Below are positions 63,692 to 64,000 of a stretch of 64,000 bases of DNA, in pieces. Made by a program: the position numbers and the translations under genes. The stretch spans positions 682,001-746,000 of the forward strand of contig NZ_MRDL01000051.1 of assembly GCF_002008365.1 (NCBI RefSeq), in the 5' to 3' direction. Position 1 is the stretch's first letter. Each line of letters starts with the position of its first letter. Source of the stretch: Rhizobium leguminosarum bv. viciae USDA 2370. Lineage in GTDB: Bacteria; Pseudomonadota; Alphaproteobacteria; Rhizobiales; Rhizobiaceae. The notes beneath the pieces were generated by a model. The model worked only from the letters and a program-made list of their open reading frames with translations. It was not told the origin of the DNA and searched no databases.

Positions 63692-64000
63692 ATGCATGAG
63701 AACCACGCCGGAAGACCGCTAAAGCCGGGAGATCGCGCGCCGAACGTGGTGCTGGACGCAATCACCCGCCAGGGCAAGGTCGCCATCGACGATTTTCGCG
63801 GCCAGAAACCGGTGCTCGTCGGCTTGTTCCGCGGACTGCATTGCCCGTTCTGTCGCCGGCAGATTGCCGCCATGGCCGAACTCACCGATGCCTTGCAGGA
63901 GAAAGGCATCGACAGCCTGACCGTTGTCAACACGCCGATCGACCGCGCTCGCCTCTATTTCCGCTACCATCCGCTTCCCAATCTGCTGGCGGCCTCGGAT
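63692..64000 (+). CDS. Peroxiredoxin/AhpC-TSA-like protein, 3' end outside window
   Basis: Open from ATG 63692 (AAAGGGAGGA ahead) to the window end. LKPGDRAPNVVLDAITRQGK and LVGLFRGLHCPFCRRQIAAM give the redoxin fold with a CxxC active site. It might reduce peroxides or serve as a thiol oxidoreductase. Confidence 0.8.
   Translation, partial: MHENHAGRPLKPGDRAPNVVLDAITRQGKVAIDDFRGQKPVLVGLFRGLHCPFCRRQIAAMAELTDALQEKGIDSLTVVNTPIDRARLYFRYHPLPNLLAASD

Overview
The window looks like chromosome of a Rhizobium species of the R. etli / R. leguminosarum group. This rests on two inverted copies of a RIME1-type palindromic repeat, a GGAAC-N17-CGTT (EcfG/RpoE2-type) promoter, the ppiD-trpD-trpC-moaC-moeA gene order and high-GC codon use. 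No species call is possible from the sequence alone.

Left part (1-14.4 kb): the end of a methyltransferase gene; a minus-strand operon ppiD-like/trpD/trpC/moaC/moeA joining tryptophan synthesis to molybdenum cofactor synthesis; then a patchwork of stress-type small membrane proteins, an entericidin-like lipoprotein, two transglutaminase-like genes, a BKACE (DUF849) enzyme and a Tyr-rich secreted protein. Several genes under 60 codons lie here.

Island (14,428-24,817): a 10.4 kb integrated element. Its ends cut a host tRNA-Ser(UGA) gene in the anticodon loop: the 3' half is at 14,378-14,436 and the 5' half at 24,809-24,848, with the 9-bp core TTTTCAAGA at both ends. The element carries its own complete tRNA-Ser(UGA). 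It also encodes a tyrosine integrase, a zinc-ribbon protein, an excisionase-like HTH protein, a RepA-like ATPase, one HK97-type major capsid protein, small HTH proteins and two cargo genes, one with an HEPN-like C-terminus. No portal, large terminase or tail gene was seen, so it resembles a capsid-encoding phage satellite more than a prophage.

Middle (24.8-41.6 kb): a decayed coiled-coil gene, a solitary HsdR-N-type nuclease-like protein, envelope genes (rlpA, a D,D-carboxypeptidase homologue with altered motifs), the run tmk-holB and then metG-tatD-MBL hydrolase, TSUP and TerC transporters, stress proteins, and a universal stress protein behind an FNR/FixK-like box.

Right part (41.7-64 kb): the 5-oxoprolinase operon pxpA-pxpB-pxpC with an internally deleted DUF1330 gene inside it; a LysR / hydrolase / glyoxalase-fold / epoxide-hydrolase cluster with paired palindromic operators; an MscS-type channel; a sugar ABC operon with a divergent LacI regulator and a LacI-type operator; an acetolactate-synthase-like gene preceded by a branched-chain leader peptide and attenuator; a large zinc-ribbon/cyclase/ATPase protein; and the start of a peroxiredoxin-like gene.
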